A DNA stretch of 64,000 nucleotides from Lachnospiraceae bacterium (GCA_017437965.1 JAFRWN010000020.1:16128-80127); one strand, 5' to 3'. Counted from the stretch's first letter, positions 1-8,968 are shown. Notes: a model not told the origin generated them from the sequence alone. A program made the numbers and translations.

Positions 1-105
1 CATTCTCTCTGCAATCGTACCGCCGCAGCCTGCACACATTCTGTGGCCCGGAGCCAGACGCTCGGGCTTGCTCATGACTTCTTTGAAATTATATGTATTA
101 GCCAT
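1..105 (-). CDS. porB: Pyruvate/2-oxoacid:ferredoxin oxidoreductase beta subunit, N-terminal fragment
   Basis: Only the first 35 codons are in the window. The start is an ATG at 105, preceded by a clear AAAGGAG ribosome site. The fragment carries the MCAGCGG segment typical of the beta subunit of four-subunit POR enzymes, where CxxC cysteines bind a [4Fe-4S] cluster next to the thiamine diphosphate site. It follows porA by 24 bases and completes the order gamma, delta, alpha, beta, as in known four-subunit POR operons. The beta subunit would bind ThDP and perform the decarboxylation step. Truncated by the window edge, not by mutation. Confidence 0.85.
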   Translation of the reverse strand, partial: MANTYNFKEVMSKPERLAPGHRMCAGCGGTIAERM

Positions 106-129
106 TGTTATCTCCTTTACGTCCCTCTC

Positions 130-1314
130 TTATTTGCTCCTCAGTCCTATATACTTAAACTGTTCAACCTTCTTACCATTCTCAATCATGTCGCGAAGCT
201 CATAGTAAACATCCTTCGCACTGTCAACGGTATAATCCCTGCCGCCGAGTCCGTAGATATAGGATACGCTCTTTACCTTGCTCTCTGCTCTGTAAAGTGC
301 TGCGCAGACTTCACTTGCAAGCGGGCCGCCGTTTGTCGAGAAGGTCTCTGCCCTGTCCATGATCGCAACTGCCTTGCACTTACTGATTGCTTCAACAATC
401 TGCTCAGCCGGGAAAGGACGGAACACGCGGAGCTTAAGAAGACCTGCCTTTATGCCCTGAGCGCGTAACTCGTCAACAGCATCCTTTGTGGTGCCTGCTG
501 CGGAGCCCATGATAATCATTGCATAATCCGCATCATCTAACTTATATTCCTCGAAGAAACCATAGCTTCTTCCGGAAAGTTCTCCGAATTCCTTGCCTAC
601 ATCAAGTATTACCTGCTTTGCATTCTCCATTGCCTGAAGCTGAGCCTTGTGGGACTCCATGTAATAATTTGAAACCGCATAAGGTCCTACCGACATTGTG
701 CATTCCTTATTTAAAAGGAAGTTATCGGGCTCATATTCTCCTACGAAAGCCTTTACCTTTTCGTCCTCGAGAAGCTCGATATTTGTAAGCGCGTGGCTGG
801 TAATGAAACCGTCCTGACATATCATTATCGGAAGCATTACATCCTTATGCTCTGAAATCCTGAAGGCCTGGATCATGTTGTCATAGGCCTCCTGATTGCT
901 CTCGGCATAAATCTGGATCCAGCCCGCATCCTTTGCGCCCATGGAATCCGAATGGTCACAGTTGATGTTGATGGGGCCGGTAAGCGCGCGGTTTACAAGC
1001 GCAAGTGCCAGAGGCAGCCTGTCTGAAGCCGCAACATAGAGAAGCTCCCACATGAAAGCCATACCGCAGGATGAGGTCGCGGTCAGCGCTCTTGCACCTG
1101 CCGCAGACGCACCCATGGTCGCACTCATGGAGCTGTGCTCACTCTCAACCGGAATGAATTCGGTATCCATCTGGCCGTTTGCAATATAGTTTGCAACCAG
1201 CTGGGGAATCTCGGTTGAAGGAGTGATGGGGAAAGCCGGCATTACATCCGGATTGATCTGTTTTATTGCATAGGCAACCGCTTCGTTGCCGGAAAGTCGT
1301 TCTTTGATGGACAT
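130..1314 (-). CDS. porA: Pyruvate/2-oxoacid:ferredoxin oxidoreductase alpha subunit
   Basis: 394 residues, the usual size for a separate alpha subunit. The N-terminus has the conserved segment NEAVAYA...AFPITPSTEIPQ of the POR alpha family, followed by the ESEHSSMSATMGASAAGARALTA-type region that contacts ThDP and coenzyme A. The enzyme oxidatively decarboxylates pyruvate (or a related 2-oxoacid) to acyl-CoA and reduces ferredoxin in the cytoplasm. It lies between porD and porB in a compact operon; the start ATG has a GAAAGGCG site. Substrate choice between pyruvate, 2-oxoisovalerate and 2-oxoglutarate cannot be fixed from sequence reading, but pyruvate is the usual one in this lifestyle. 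Confidence 0.88.
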   Translation of the reverse strand: MSIKERLSGNEAVAYAIKQINPDVMPAFPITPSTEIPQLVANYIANGQMDTEFIPVESEHSSMSATMGASAAGARALTATSSCGMAFMWELLYVAASDRLPLALALVNRALTGPININCDHSDSMGAKDAGWIQIYAESNQEAYDNMIQAFRISEHKDVMLPIMICQDGFITSHALTNIELLEDEKVKAFVGEYEPDNFLLNKECTMSVGPYAVSNYYMESHKAQLQAMENAKQVILDVGKEFGELSGRSYGFFEEYKLDDADYAMIIMGSAAGTTKDAVDELRAQGIKAGLLKLRVFRPFPAEQIVEAISKCKAVAIMDRAETFSTNGGPLASEVCAALYRAESKVKSVSYIYGLGGRDYTVDSAKDVYYELRDMIENGKKVEQFKYIGLRSK

Positions 1315-1343
1315 ATTATTGTCGCCTTTCTGTTATTTATAAC

Positions 1344-1649
1344 TTATCGCATAGTTATAGCATCAAACGGACATGCCTTGGCGCAGATACCGCAGCCTTT
1401 GCAATGGTCGTAGTCAAAATCAAGTCTCTTGCCGTCTTTTACCGGTATGCTCGAATCGGGGCATGCGGGTGCGCAGAGCAGGCACTGCTTGCACTTGCCG
1501 AAATCGATGACGGGCTTCTGCGTCCTCCACTCACCTGTATTGAAATGAACAGAAGTGGCGGGACCGTATACATGATTACCGGGAGTCAGATCCTGCCAGG
1601 GCGAAGTCTCGGTAATCTTTGAAATATCTGTAGGTGTTTTGTTTGCCAT
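1344..1649 (-). CDS. porD: Pyruvate/2-oxoacid:ferredoxin oxidoreductase delta subunit (2[4Fe-4S])
   Basis: 101 residues with two ferredoxin motifs in the C-terminal half: CKQCLLCAPACP and CKGCGICAKACP. These eight cysteines hold two [4Fe-4S] clusters that carry electrons from the ThDP site to external ferredoxin. The N-terminal half, with a WQDLTPGNHVYGP segment, matches the extension typical of POR/VOR delta subunits rather than a free ferredoxin. It sits between the gamma and alpha genes with gaps of 15 and 29 bases, so it is co-translated with the other subunits. Confidence 0.88.
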   Translation of the reverse strand: MANKTPTDISKITETSPWQDLTPGNHVYGPATSVHFNTGEWRTQKPVIDFGKCKQCLLCAPACPDSSIPVKDGKRLDFDYDHCKGCGICAKACPFDAITMR

Positions 1650-1664
1650 GTTCTTGCCTCTTCT

Positions 1665-2282
1665 CTAATCTTTAATCTTCTTCATATCGTCGGCGCCGGG
1701 AAAGTCATGCTTCCTGACCTCGTCATAGGCCACCTGAAGAGCCTGCATGTTGCCCTCGATAACCTCGGGCTTCTTTGCAAACTTATGCTGATAGCTCTCT
1801 CTCATCTGCTTAAGGAAGGTATCCCTGTCGATAACTCCGGTAACCGCAACTATTGCCGCAAGCATGGGCGAATTCGGGAAATACTTGCCGAGTGCCTCTT
1901 CCGAAATCTTTCTTGCGTCAATGGTATAAACCTTACCCTGATAATGCTTAAGGTGGTGGATTATCTCGTCCTTCGACCTTGTTGTGTTGATGACTATGGC
2001 GCCGTCAGGATTAAGTCCTGCGGTAACATCGATATCTTCAAGCAGGGTTTCGTCAACCACTACAACATAGTCCGGATCATAAATATTTGAATGCACGCGA
2101 AGCTCTTTGTCGCTTATGCGGTTGTAGGCCGTTATCGGCGCACCCATACGCTCGGGACCATATTCCGGAAATCCCTGAACATATTTTCCGTTCATAAAAG
2201 CCACATCCGCAAGCAGAAGCGCTGCTGTTTTTGCGCCCTGTCCGCCTCGTCCGTGCCATCTTATCTCAAGTGTATCTTTCAA
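1665..2282 (-). CDS. porC: Pyruvate/2-oxoacid:ferredoxin oxidoreductase gamma subunit
   Basis: About 205 residues. The N-terminus LEIRWHGRGGQGAKTAA is the signature of the gamma domain of 2-oxoacid:ferredoxin oxidoreductases, and the protein continues colinearly to PEVIEGN near the end. First gene of the por operon. I chose a TTG start at 2282 because GGGAGG lies 6 bases upstream; an in-frame ATG at 2309 exists but has no ribosome site and lies inside a perfect 7-base inverted repeat (2294-2308). A consensus promoter ends about 50 bases upstream. If the ATG is used the protein gains nine residues. Confidence 0.85.
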   Translation of the reverse strand: MKDTLEIRWHGRGGQGAKTAALLLADVAFMNGKYVQGFPEYGPERMGAPITAYNRISDKELRVHSNIYDPDYVVVVDETLLEDIDVTAGLNPDGAIVINTTRSKDEIIHHLKHYQGKVYTIDARKISEEALGKYFPNSPMLAAIVAVTGVIDRDTFLKQMRESYQHKFAKKPEVIEGNMQALQVAYDEVRKHDFPGADDMKKIKD

Positions 2283-2333
2283 ATCTACCTCCCTGCCGGA
2301 TTCCGGCATCAGTAAAAAATTTCTCGAAAACTC

Positions 2334-2362
2334 AGTATAACATTATTTCCTTACTTATTCAA
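2334..2362 (-). promoter_or_regulatory. Sigma-A promoter of the por operon
   Basis: On the minus strand TTGAAT (2357-2362) and TATACT (2334-2339) are separated by exactly 17 bases. Transcription would begin near 2327, about 45 bases before the TTG start of the gamma gene, and the leader would contain the TGCCGGA/TCCGGCA inverted repeat. Confidence 0.7.
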
Positions 2363-2386
2363 GCTTTTTTCATTCAAAAATCCGGG

Positions 2387-3316
2387 CTAACCAAAGAATA
2401 AATACCCGCTCTGTCTCGAAAAGCCGCTCTTTTTGAAATGATAGTCCTTCATGGTCTTCCATTTCGAAAGCCTGCCCATCTTTTCCATGCCGATGTACAT
2501 CGTCAGCGTTTCGGCCTTTTCGATGTCGATCGTGTCTCCGAAAACATTCTGAAAAGCCTTTGCCTGCGCATAGGTTTTCTCCACAGACTCCTTAAGGCTC
2601 TTTCTGTCAAAAGCCTTCTTTACGATATATACCGGGGATTTCAGGTTCTTTACGCCCTCGGTATTTGAAGGATGTTGCCTGTACCTGATCCCTGCCTCGC
2701 CAAGATAGAACACGCGGCCGTAGGCAGACGCGATGAGCGCAAGCCACCAGTCATGCATGATCGCCTCATCGGGCATCACAGTGCACATGTCATTAAGTGC
2801 CTTGTTTATTATCATGGTGCAGCCCGTCACACTGTTCTGCACAAGGAAATCGTTAAACTCATGGCGCTTATAGTTAAGCTTCTGCATCTTGCCCATCGAT
2901 TTTTCTATCGTATGCAGTTTTTCATCGGCAACCAAGGGGTCTCCGTGACAGAGAAGCGGAGTTTCCTTACCGCACATTTCCTCTGCCTGTTCTATTCTTT
3001 TTACCGCTTTTGAAACCTTCCATGGCTCCCAGAAGTCGTCCTGGTCGGCAAACATTATATAATCGGCATCGGCTGCTTCTTTCATCAGAATGAAGAAATT
3101 TTTTGCTGCCGAGCCGGCCTTTTTATCATCATGTATGACCCTTATCTTTTCCGGATGCATCATTTCAAAGGTATCAACCAAATCCGCGGTACCGTCCATG
3201 GAATCATCATCCCTTATGATCAGTTTAAAGTCCTGATAATCCTGGTTAAGTATTGATTCGATCTGCTCCTTTAAATATATGCGTCCGTTATAGGTCGCAA
3301 GAATTATATTTAACAT
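2387..3316 (-). CDS. Glycosyltransferase family 2, rhamnosyltransferase-like
   Basis: 309 residues with a GT-A fold N-terminus: LNIILATYNGRIYLKEQ, then IRDDDSMDGT, and MFADQDDFW as the DxD-type metal and nucleotide-sugar binding segment. The layout resembles the WcaA/RgpB-type transferases that add rhamnose or related sugars to growing surface polysaccharides at the cytoplasmic face of the membrane. It is the most distal gene of the polysaccharide locus, directly after rmlA (gap 24 bases), which makes dTDP-rhamnose a plausible donor. Start ATG at 3316 with GAGGAAAG upstream. The actual acceptor and linkage are unknown. Confidence 0.75.
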   Translation of the reverse strand: MLNIILATYNGRIYLKEQIESILNQDYQDFKLIIRDDDSMDGTADLVDTFEMMHPEKIRVIHDDKKAGSAAKNFFILMKEAADADYIMFADQDDFWEPWKVSKAVKRIEQAEEMCGKETPLLCHGDPLVADEKLHTIEKSMGKMQKLNYKRHEFNDFLVQNSVTGCTMIINKALNDMCTVMPDEAIMHDWWLALIASAYGRVFYLGEAGIRYRQHPSNTEGVKNLKSPVYIVKKAFDRKSLKESVEKTYAQAKAFQNVFGDTIDIEKAETLTMYIGMEKMGRLSKWKTMKDYHFKKSGFSRQSGYLFFG

Positions 3317-3340
3317 TTTTATCTTTCCTCAGGCAAAGTT

Positions 3341-4228
3341 TTAATATTTGATCCTGCCCTCCGCAACAGCCTTAAGATGTGCGCCGTAAGGGCTCTTGCC
3401 ATATATTTCCGCACTTTCTGTAAGCTTTTTCCTGTCAATGAAACCATTTATAAATGCAATCTCTTCAGGTGCCGAAATCACTATACCCTGTCTCGACTGC
3501 ACTGTTTCAACGAAATTGGCAGCCTCAAGAAGAGAATCCATGGTTCCGGTATCCAGCCATGCAAAGCCGCGTCCGAGAAGCTGTACGTCCAGAAGGCCGT
3601 CATTCAGGTACATTTCGTTAAGTGTCGTTATTTCAAGCTCTCCTCTGGCAGAGGGTACTATGCTTTCTGCACGATCAGATACTCCCGCAGGATAAAAATA
3701 AAGACCGGTAACCGCATAGTTTGATTTCGGTTCACTTGGCTTTTCTTCTATCGAAAGTGCCTTTCCGTTCTCATCGAATTCAACCACTCCGAATCTTTCG
3801 GGATCCGGCACATAATAACCGAATACAGTTGCACGCTTGTTTTCTTCGGCATTTTTCACTGCTGCCTTAAGCAGGCTTCTGAAACCGCTGCCATAGAAAA
3901 TGTTGTCTCCGAGTACCATTGCACCGGGTCCGCCCGCAAGGAATTCTTTACCGAGTATGAAAGCCTGCGCAAGTCCGTCGGGACTAGGCTGAACCTTGTA
4001 GGAAAGTGAGATACCGAACTGGGATCCGTCTCCGAGCAGTGCCTCAAATCTCGGTGTGTCCACAGGGGTACTGATGATCAGTATATCCTTTATTCCCGCA
4101 AGCATCAAAGTAGAAAGCGGGTAATATATCATCGGTTTGTCATAAATCGGAAGCAACTGCTTGCTTGTTACCTTTGTAAGAGGGTAAAGCCTGGTTCCGC
4201 TGCCCCCCGCAAGTATAATTCCTTTCAT
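3341..4228 (-). CDS. rmlA: Glucose-1-phosphate thymidylyltransferase
   Basis: 295 residues. The N-terminal [11 protein letters not shown] motif (residues 8-18) is the nucleotide-binding loop of RmlA, and the protein keeps the family sequence throughout ([27 protein letters not shown]). It joins dTTP and glucose-1-phosphate to dTDP-glucose, the first step of both dTDP-rhamnose and dTDP-3-amino-3,6-dideoxyhexose synthesis. It sits in a run rmlD-rmlC-rmlA in transcription order. The next enzyme, RmlB (4,6-dehydratase), is not in this window and must be encoded elsewhere if the pathway is complete. Confidence 0.93.
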   Translation of the reverse strand: MKGIILAGGSGTRLYPLTKVTSKQLLPIYDKPMIYYPLSTLMLAGIKDILIISTPVDTPRFEALLGDGSQFGISLSYKVQPSPDGLAQAFILGKEFLAGGPGAMVLGDNIFYGSGFRSLLKAAVKNAEENKRATVFGYYVPDPERFGVVEFDENGKALSIEEKPSEPKSNYAVTGLYFYPAGVSDRAESIVPSARGELEITTLNEMYLNDGLLDVQLLGRGFAWLDTGTMDSLLEAANFVETVQSRQGIVISAPEEIAFINGFIDRKKLTESAEIYGKSPYGAHLKAVAEGRIKY

Positions 4229-4243
4229 TGCACGCCATCCTTT

Positions 4244-4882
4244 TTACTGTTCTTTAAAAATGTTCCCGGGCTGCACTCCGTCTGTAAAGGTCTCGTCAAG
4301 CCCCATCCACTTCTGATCTTTTTCGCTGAGAATCAGCGGACTTTTTTCGAAAGTATAACCGGAGGCCTCAGGGCTTCCTTTATATTCGCCTTCAATTCCG
4401 GGCCAGATAACGCCTATTCCCGGATCGTTCCAGGCCAGACCTCCTTCATCATTCGGATGGTAGAAATCATCACATTTATAACAGAATTCCGCAGTTTCCG
4501 AAAGTACAAGGAAACCATGCGCAAAGCCCTTCGGAATCAAAAACTGCCTTTTATTGACATCGCTCAGAATTTCGCCGTGCCATTTTCCGTATGTCTCGCT
4601 GTCTTTCCGCAGATCGACAGCCACATCAAAAACCTCACCCTTTATGACCCAGACAAGCTTGGTCTGAGGATACTGTTTTTGAAAATGAAGGCCTCTTAAA
4701 ACGCCCTTCCTGCTCATTGACTGATTATCCTGCACAAAGGTATAGTCAAGTCCTGCCTCTTTCATGTCATTGGCATTGTACATCTCGACAAAATACCCCC
4801 GGGAATCTCCGTGCACCTTAGGAATCACCACGCAAAGATCCTTTATTCCGCCAATATCCTTTATCACTTCAATCTGTCCCAT
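4244..4882 (-). CDS. rmlC: dTDP-4-dehydrorhamnose 3,5-epimerase
   Basis: About 212 residues of the RmlC cupin fold. Visible family segments are HGDSRGYFVEMYN, FVQDNQSMSRKGVLRGLHFQ with the catalytic histidine in GLHFQ, and IPKGFAHGFLVLS. I start at the ATG at 4882, which has GAAGGG eight bases upstream; an in-frame ATG at 4900 would add six residues but overlaps the stop region of rmlD. The enzyme epimerises C3 and C5 of the 4-keto-6-deoxy sugar in dTDP-L-rhamnose synthesis. A slightly long C-terminal tail follows the core. Confidence 0.9.
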   Translation of the reverse strand: MGQIEVIKDIGGIKDLCVVIPKVHGDSRGYFVEMYNANDMKEAGLDYTFVQDNQSMSRKGVLRGLHFQKQYPQTKLVWVIKGEVFDVAVDLRKDSETYGKWHGEILSDVNKRQFLIPKGFAHGFLVLSETAEFCYKCDDFYHPNDEGGLAWNDPGIGVIWPGIEGEYKGSPEASGYTFEKSPLILSEKDQKWMGLDETFTDGVQPGNIFKEQ

Positions 4883-4903
4883 ACATTTTCCCTTCAGCAT
4901 TCA

Positions 4904-5830
4904 TTAGAGCTCTGCTTCCGCAAGATATCTTTTAACCGCATCCTGCCAGGTCGGCAGAGGTTTGAAGCCGTTTTCCGTAAGCTTGGATTTATCCAGCCTT
5001 GAATTCTCAGGTCTTGCAGCTTTCGAAAGACCGTATTCAGCCGCGGTGACGGGAATAACTCTGGTTGAAAGACCGTACTGCTTATAAAATTCACAGCAGA
5101 AATCATACCATGAAATATAAGCTCCCGGCTCCGATTCCGAATTGGTCGCATGATAATAACCGTACTTTTCCGTTTCTATCATATCAACTAAAAGCCTTGC
5201 AAGGTCGAAAGTATAAGTCGGTGTACCGATCTGGTCATTAACCACCCTTACAGTATCATGAGTTTTTCCGACATTTATCATGGTCTTTATGAAATTTTTT
5301 CCGTTAAGACCGAATACCCATGCGATTCTGACAATAAAATATTTTTCAAGCGTCCCGCTGACCGCCATCTCACCGTCAAGCTTGCTCTTTCCGTAAACGT
5401 TAAGCGGTTCAAATGAGCGGTCGTCAGGCTTCCAGGGCGTGTTTCCTTTTCCGTTAAACACGTAATCAGTAGAAAGGTACAGCATCTTTGCATCTGCCGC
5501 CTTTGCCGCCTGTGCAATATATAGAGTACCGAGGCGGTTGATCTTGTCAACCTTATCCCTGTTTTCCTCATCCTCCGCAGCATCAACCGCAGTCCATGCG
5601 GCACAGTGGATAATCGCATCGGGTTTAAGTTCGGCAATCACCCTTCCTACTGCCTCATTGTCTGTGATATCAAGCTTTACGTAAGCTGCAGTACAAACCG
5701 CACTTCCGTCCCGGATTCCGCTGTAAGCATCTGCAATATCGCTTCCGACAGCTTCATGTCCTCTTGCAATTAAATTGTTTACCACATCGTGACCTAACTG
5801 GCCAGCGACTCCCGTAACAAATACTTTCAT
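4904..5830 (-). CDS. rmlD: dTDP-4-dehydrorhamnose reductase
   Basis: 308 residues, SDR fold. The Rossmann motif VTGVAGQLGHDV lies at residues 5-16, and the STDYVFNGKG segment contains the catalytic tyrosine region (YGKSK) typical of RmlD. It reduces dTDP-4-dehydro-L-rhamnose with NADPH to give dTDP-L-rhamnose. The ATG follows the stop of the preceding alcohol dehydrogenase gene with no gap, and the ribosome site GAGGG lies inside the end of that gene, so the two are translationally linked. Confidence 0.92.
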   Translation of the reverse strand: MKVFVTGVAGQLGHDVVNNLIARGHEAVGSDIADAYSGIRDGSAVCTAAYVKLDITDNEAVGRVIAELKPDAIIHCAAWTAVDAAEDEENRDKVDKINRLGTLYIAQAAKAADAKMLYLSTDYVFNGKGNTPWKPDDRSFEPLNVYGKSKLDGEMAVSGTLEKYFIVRIAWVFGLNGKNFIKTMINVGKTHDTVRVVNDQIGTPTYTFDLARLLVDMIETEKYGYYHATNSESEPGAYISWYDFCCEFYKQYGLSTRVIPVTAAEYGLSKAARPENSRLDKSKLTENGFKPLPTWQDAVKRYLAEAEL

Positions 5831-6949
5831 CTATCCCTCATTTATATGTTTTAAAATTTTATGATAAAGCATATCGATGCTTTCCTCCGAAAGCTTTACC
5901 GGATGGTTCTTAAGTCTCACTGGATTTACGCTCTTTTTCAGTTCCTCAAACTGACTGTCATCTGCGGCCGGAACATCCAGTTCGAGTTTTTCAAAGATTT
6001 CCTGCAGCTTCTTTGCTCCCGATACTGCATCCTTGCAGCCAAGCGCTTTGCCGATATCTTCAAATATCCCAAGCAGATATTCACTGCCTCTTGTATCAAT
6101 GCACTTATCTGCATTAACTGTCATCCATTCAAACAATACACGGTCGCAGAGCATTGCCGCATGGCCATGGGCAACTCCGAAAAGGCTTGTGATCTTATAG
6201 CACATGGCATGTCCTGCGGTGGTCTGGGTGATGTTTATCGCCTTGCCTGCAGTATGGGCTGCCATCATCATGCCGACATTTCCCTCTTCCGTATTGGCAA
6301 GATAGCCGTCCATGTGTTCCATCACGCCTTCTATTGCCCTTCGGCTGTATTCCCTGCTTTCTTCATTGCTGTTCACTGACCAGAATGACTCAATTGCATG
6401 ACAGAGAGCATCGCACATCGTGGCTTTTTTCTGGTATAACGGCAGTGTTTTTAAGGCACTGCTGTCCATCAGTACGGTTTCAGGTATGAAGCTTTCGCTT
6501 GTAATGCTCTGCTTTGCATCTTCATAGTAGATAACGGCATAGCGTGTAGCCTCGCTTCCGGTTCCGGCCGTAGTCGGCACTGCAAGGAAGGGAATCGCAT
6601 TCGGCACTATCTCCTGCTTGAGGAAGGAACCGTTTTCCCCGTTTCCTTCCATGTTGCTGTAGAGCTTGATGCACTTGGCCACGTCCATGGCCGAGCCACC
6701 GCCGACCGCGATTATCGAATCACAGCCTTCGCTCTTAAAAACCTCAACTCCCTTTACGACGCTTTCATAAAGAGGATTGGGCTTGAAGTCATCAAATTTT
6801 ACTATTTTTTCTTCACGGGCATCAAAATAATCCTTGATTTTAAGAAAAGGAAGTGAGGCATCACAAACAAGGAGTACCTTCTTTTTATCCTTCATCCATT
6901 CATCAAGTCCCTCATAGTTTTCGCCCGGCTTAATTATCCTCTGTTCCAT
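5831..6949 (-). CDS. Iron-containing alcohol dehydrogenase, possible phosphonoacetaldehyde reductase
   Basis: About 372 residues of the group III (iron-dependent) alcohol dehydrogenases. Visible are the NAD(P)-binding GGGSAMDVAK (84-93 counted from the upper ATG), the TTAGTGSE loop, and likely metal ligands D181, H185, H248 and H262. The start with the better ribosome site spacing is the second of two adjacent ATG codons. It lies directly after a PEP mutase fusion gene (6-9 bases), and members of this family (PhpC/FomC type) reduce phosphonoacetaldehyde to 2-hydroxyethylphosphonate. That role is inferred from position; it could reduce another aldehyde or ketone linked to the polysaccharide. 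Confidence 0.7.
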   Translation of the reverse strand: MEQRIIKPGENYEGLDEWMKDKKKVLLVCDASLPFLKIKDYFDAREEKIVKFDDFKPNPLYESVVKGVEVFKSEGCDSIIAVGGGSAMDVAKCIKLYSNMEGNGENGSFLKQEIVPNAIPFLAVPTTAGTGSEATRYAVIYYEDAKQSITSESFIPETVLMDSSALKTLPLYQKKATMCDALCHAIESFWSVNSNEESREYSRRAIEGVMEHMDGYLANTEEGNVGMMMAAHTAGKAINITQTTAGHAMCYKITSLFGVAHGHAAMLCDRVLFEWMTVNADKCIDTRGSEYLLGIFEDIGKALGCKDAVSGAKKLQEIFEKLELDVPAADDSQFEELKKSVNPVRLKNHPVKLSEESIDMLYHKILKHINEG

Positions 6950-6958
6950 CATTTCTCC

Positions 6959-8965
6959 TTATTCTTCAGGGATAAGTGTTATAATGTCCTTTATGCTCAT
7001 ACACTTGTCGTCGCATTCCTTTGCCCTGTGGCTACGGAGTATGGTTTCTGCCGCATCCTTCATTGCCGGGAAACCTGTTCTGGTAAGCTGGTTAGCATAT
7101 ATTACTATGTTAACGCCTCTTTCCTTAAACTCCTCCTCGGTAACGGTATTGAAAGAAGTGGGAACAACCACGATCGGTGTAACGCTATCCTGTGCACGGA
7201 ATTTTTCTACAAATTTAAAAATTTCATCCGGTGATTTTTTCCTTGAATGGATCATTATCGCATCGGCTCCTGCCTTTACGAATGCAAAGGCACGCTCAAG
7301 TGCATCCTCCATTCCTCTTTCGAGTATCAGGCTTTCGATACGTGCGCAGATCATGAAATCCTTTGTGCGCTGTGCACGTTTTCCTGCGGCAATCTTGGCT
7401 GAAAACTCTTCGATTCCTGCCTGTGTCTGCTCAACCTCGTTGCCGAAAAGGGAATTCTTCTTGAGACCCTTCTTGTCCTCGATTATCACCATCGAAACGC
7501 CCATTCTCTCGAGTGAACGCACGGTATATACAAAATGCTCGGTAAGCCCGCCTGTATCTCCGTCAAAGATTATCGGCTTTGTAGTCACCTCGCAGATTTC
7601 ATCTATCGTCTTGAAACGTGAGGTCATGTCTACAAGCTCGATATCAGGCTTGCCCTTTGCTGTCGAATCGCAGAGTGAACTGACCCACATTGCGTCGAAC
7701 TGGCGTACCCCACCGTTTTCTTCAACCTTTGTTTCTTCAACAATTAGTCCTGTAAGTCCGCTGTGAGCTTCCATTGCGGTTGCAAGACCCTTCATTTTAA
7801 GAACCTTCCTGAGTCTTCCCCTTCTCACATCGCTTGTTGCAAGCTGAGCCCTTGCCTGTTTTTCAAGGCTGTCGTACTGCTCACTGTGTGAGTAAGGAAA
7901 TTCCACAAGCTTTCCGCTGTAGGATTCAAGTATTGAAACAACTTCGTCACGGATCACCTTCTGTACTCCGCTCTGCCAGTCATCGCCATGTACAACAAAA
8001 TCAGGCTTATATTTAAGCAGGTTGTCACGGTAGCTAAGGGTCTTCTGCTCAACAACACGGCAGACATTTGCAACGTTTTCAAATATGGTCTTGCGCTCAT
8101 AGAAGTTAAGAAGCGGGAATCTCTTATAGCCTGCCACAGCCTCATCGGACAGAACGCCGATGATAAGCCTTCCGTATCTGCGTGCCCTCTTTATGATCTC
8201 GATATGTCCGCTGTGGAGCATGTCTGTTGAAAAGCACATATATACGGTATGCTGTGACACCTTGTACAGATCGTCCGAAACCCTCTTAAGATCATCTGCA
8301 TTGTCAATCTCCGCACAAAGCATGTCCTTTACGTCAAGCGGCTGCAGATTCATGGTCAGTGAAACCTTGTTAAAGGCATTTTCCGCATAGCACTTTACAT
8401 CATCTGCTTCGCAGAACTTAACTATTTCGTCAAGCCACTTCCTCCAGTCTTCCTTTTTCAGAAGATAAAGCGGCTGGGCTGCCATAGCGTTATCAAAGCA
8501 GTCAATTCCGACACGGACTATTTTCCCGTCCTCTATCACTGCCTTGAAATCCTTTTCGGGAAGCGGAAGCGTCGAGCTTACTGCCATGCAGCTAACAGGA
8601 GACTGCAGAACCTTTTCGAATACCAGATGGTCAAAAACCAGATCTCCGTGCATCAGCACGATATCGTCATCCAGATATTCCCTTGCGCAGTAGATCGAAT
8701 AGATATAGTTTGTCTTGTCATATACCGGATTCTTTACGAAGGTAATGTCAAGCGGGATTTCAAGGCTGTTGCAATAATCCACAAGAACCTTGTCGAAAAG
8801 TCCCGTAGTCATCACAACCTCGGTAATTCCCTCATCATATATCTGCCTGAGCTGTCTCGAAAGGATTGTTTCTTTTGCCGAAATCTCGGTCATGCACTTG
8901 GGATGTTCCTTGGTAAGCACTCCCATCCTGCTGCCCATGCCTGAGTTTAATATCAATGCTTTCAT
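6959..8965 (-). CDS. pepM: Three-domain fusion: nucleotidyltransferase, cytidylyltransferase, phosphoenolpyruvate mutase
   Basis: 668 residues. Residues 1-235 form a LicC/PntC-like nucleotidyltransferase domain (GMGSRMGVLTKEHPK at 9-23, MHGD at 105-108). Residues 238-360 resemble TagD-like cytidylyltransferases (STDMLHSGH at 246-254, VVHGDDW at 324-330), though the usual RTEGxSTT segment is not recognisable. Residues 385-668 form a PEP mutase of the isocitrate lyase superfamily: DGDTG at 468-472 and the diagnostic EDKKGLKKNS (EDKx5NS) at 496-505, then ARIES. PEP mutase makes phosphonopyruvate, the entry to C-P bond biosynthesis; the transferase domains would activate the product as a CDP (or NDP) derivative. 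ATG at 8965 with AGAGGA upstream. The PEP mutase call is firm; substrates of the other domains are inferred. Confidence 0.88.
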   Translation of the reverse strand: MKALILNSGMGSRMGVLTKEHPKCMTEISAKETILSRQLRQIYDEGITEVVMTTGLFDKVLVDYCNSLEIPLDITFVKNPVYDKTNYIYSIYCAREYLDDDIVLMHGDLVFDHLVFEKVLQSPVSCMAVSSTLPLPEKDFKAVIEDGKIVRVGIDCFDNAMAAQPLYLLKKEDWRKWLDEIVKFCEADDVKCYAENAFNKVSLTMNLQPLDVKDMLCAEIDNADDLKRVSDDLYKVSQHTVYMCFSTDMLHSGHIEIIKRARRYGRLIIGVLSDEAVAGYKRFPLLNFYERKTIFENVANVCRVVEQKTLSYRDNLLKYKPDFVVHGDDWQSGVQKVIRDEVVSILESYSGKLVEFPYSHSEQYDSLEKQARAQLATSDVRRGRLRKVLKMKGLATAMEAHSGLTGLIVEETKVEENGGVRQFDAMWVSSLCDSTAKGKPDIELVDMTSRFKTIDEICEVTTKPIIFDGDTGGLTEHFVYTVRSLERMGVSMVIIEDKKGLKKNSLFGNEVEQTQAGIEEFSAKIAAGKRAQRTKDFMICARIESLILERGMEDALERAFAFVKAGADAIMIHSRKKSPDEIFKFVEKFRAQDSVTPIVVVPTSFNTVTEEEFKERGVNIVIYANQLTRTGFPAMKDAAETILRSHRAKECDDKCMSIKDIITLIPEE

Positions 8966-8968
8966 TTT

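Noticed and set aside
2294..2308. Hairpin TGCCGGA/TCCGGCA as terminator before the por gamma gene
   Set aside because: It has a one-base spacer and no T tract, and lies in the leader after a good promoter; it is only noted for start-codon choice.
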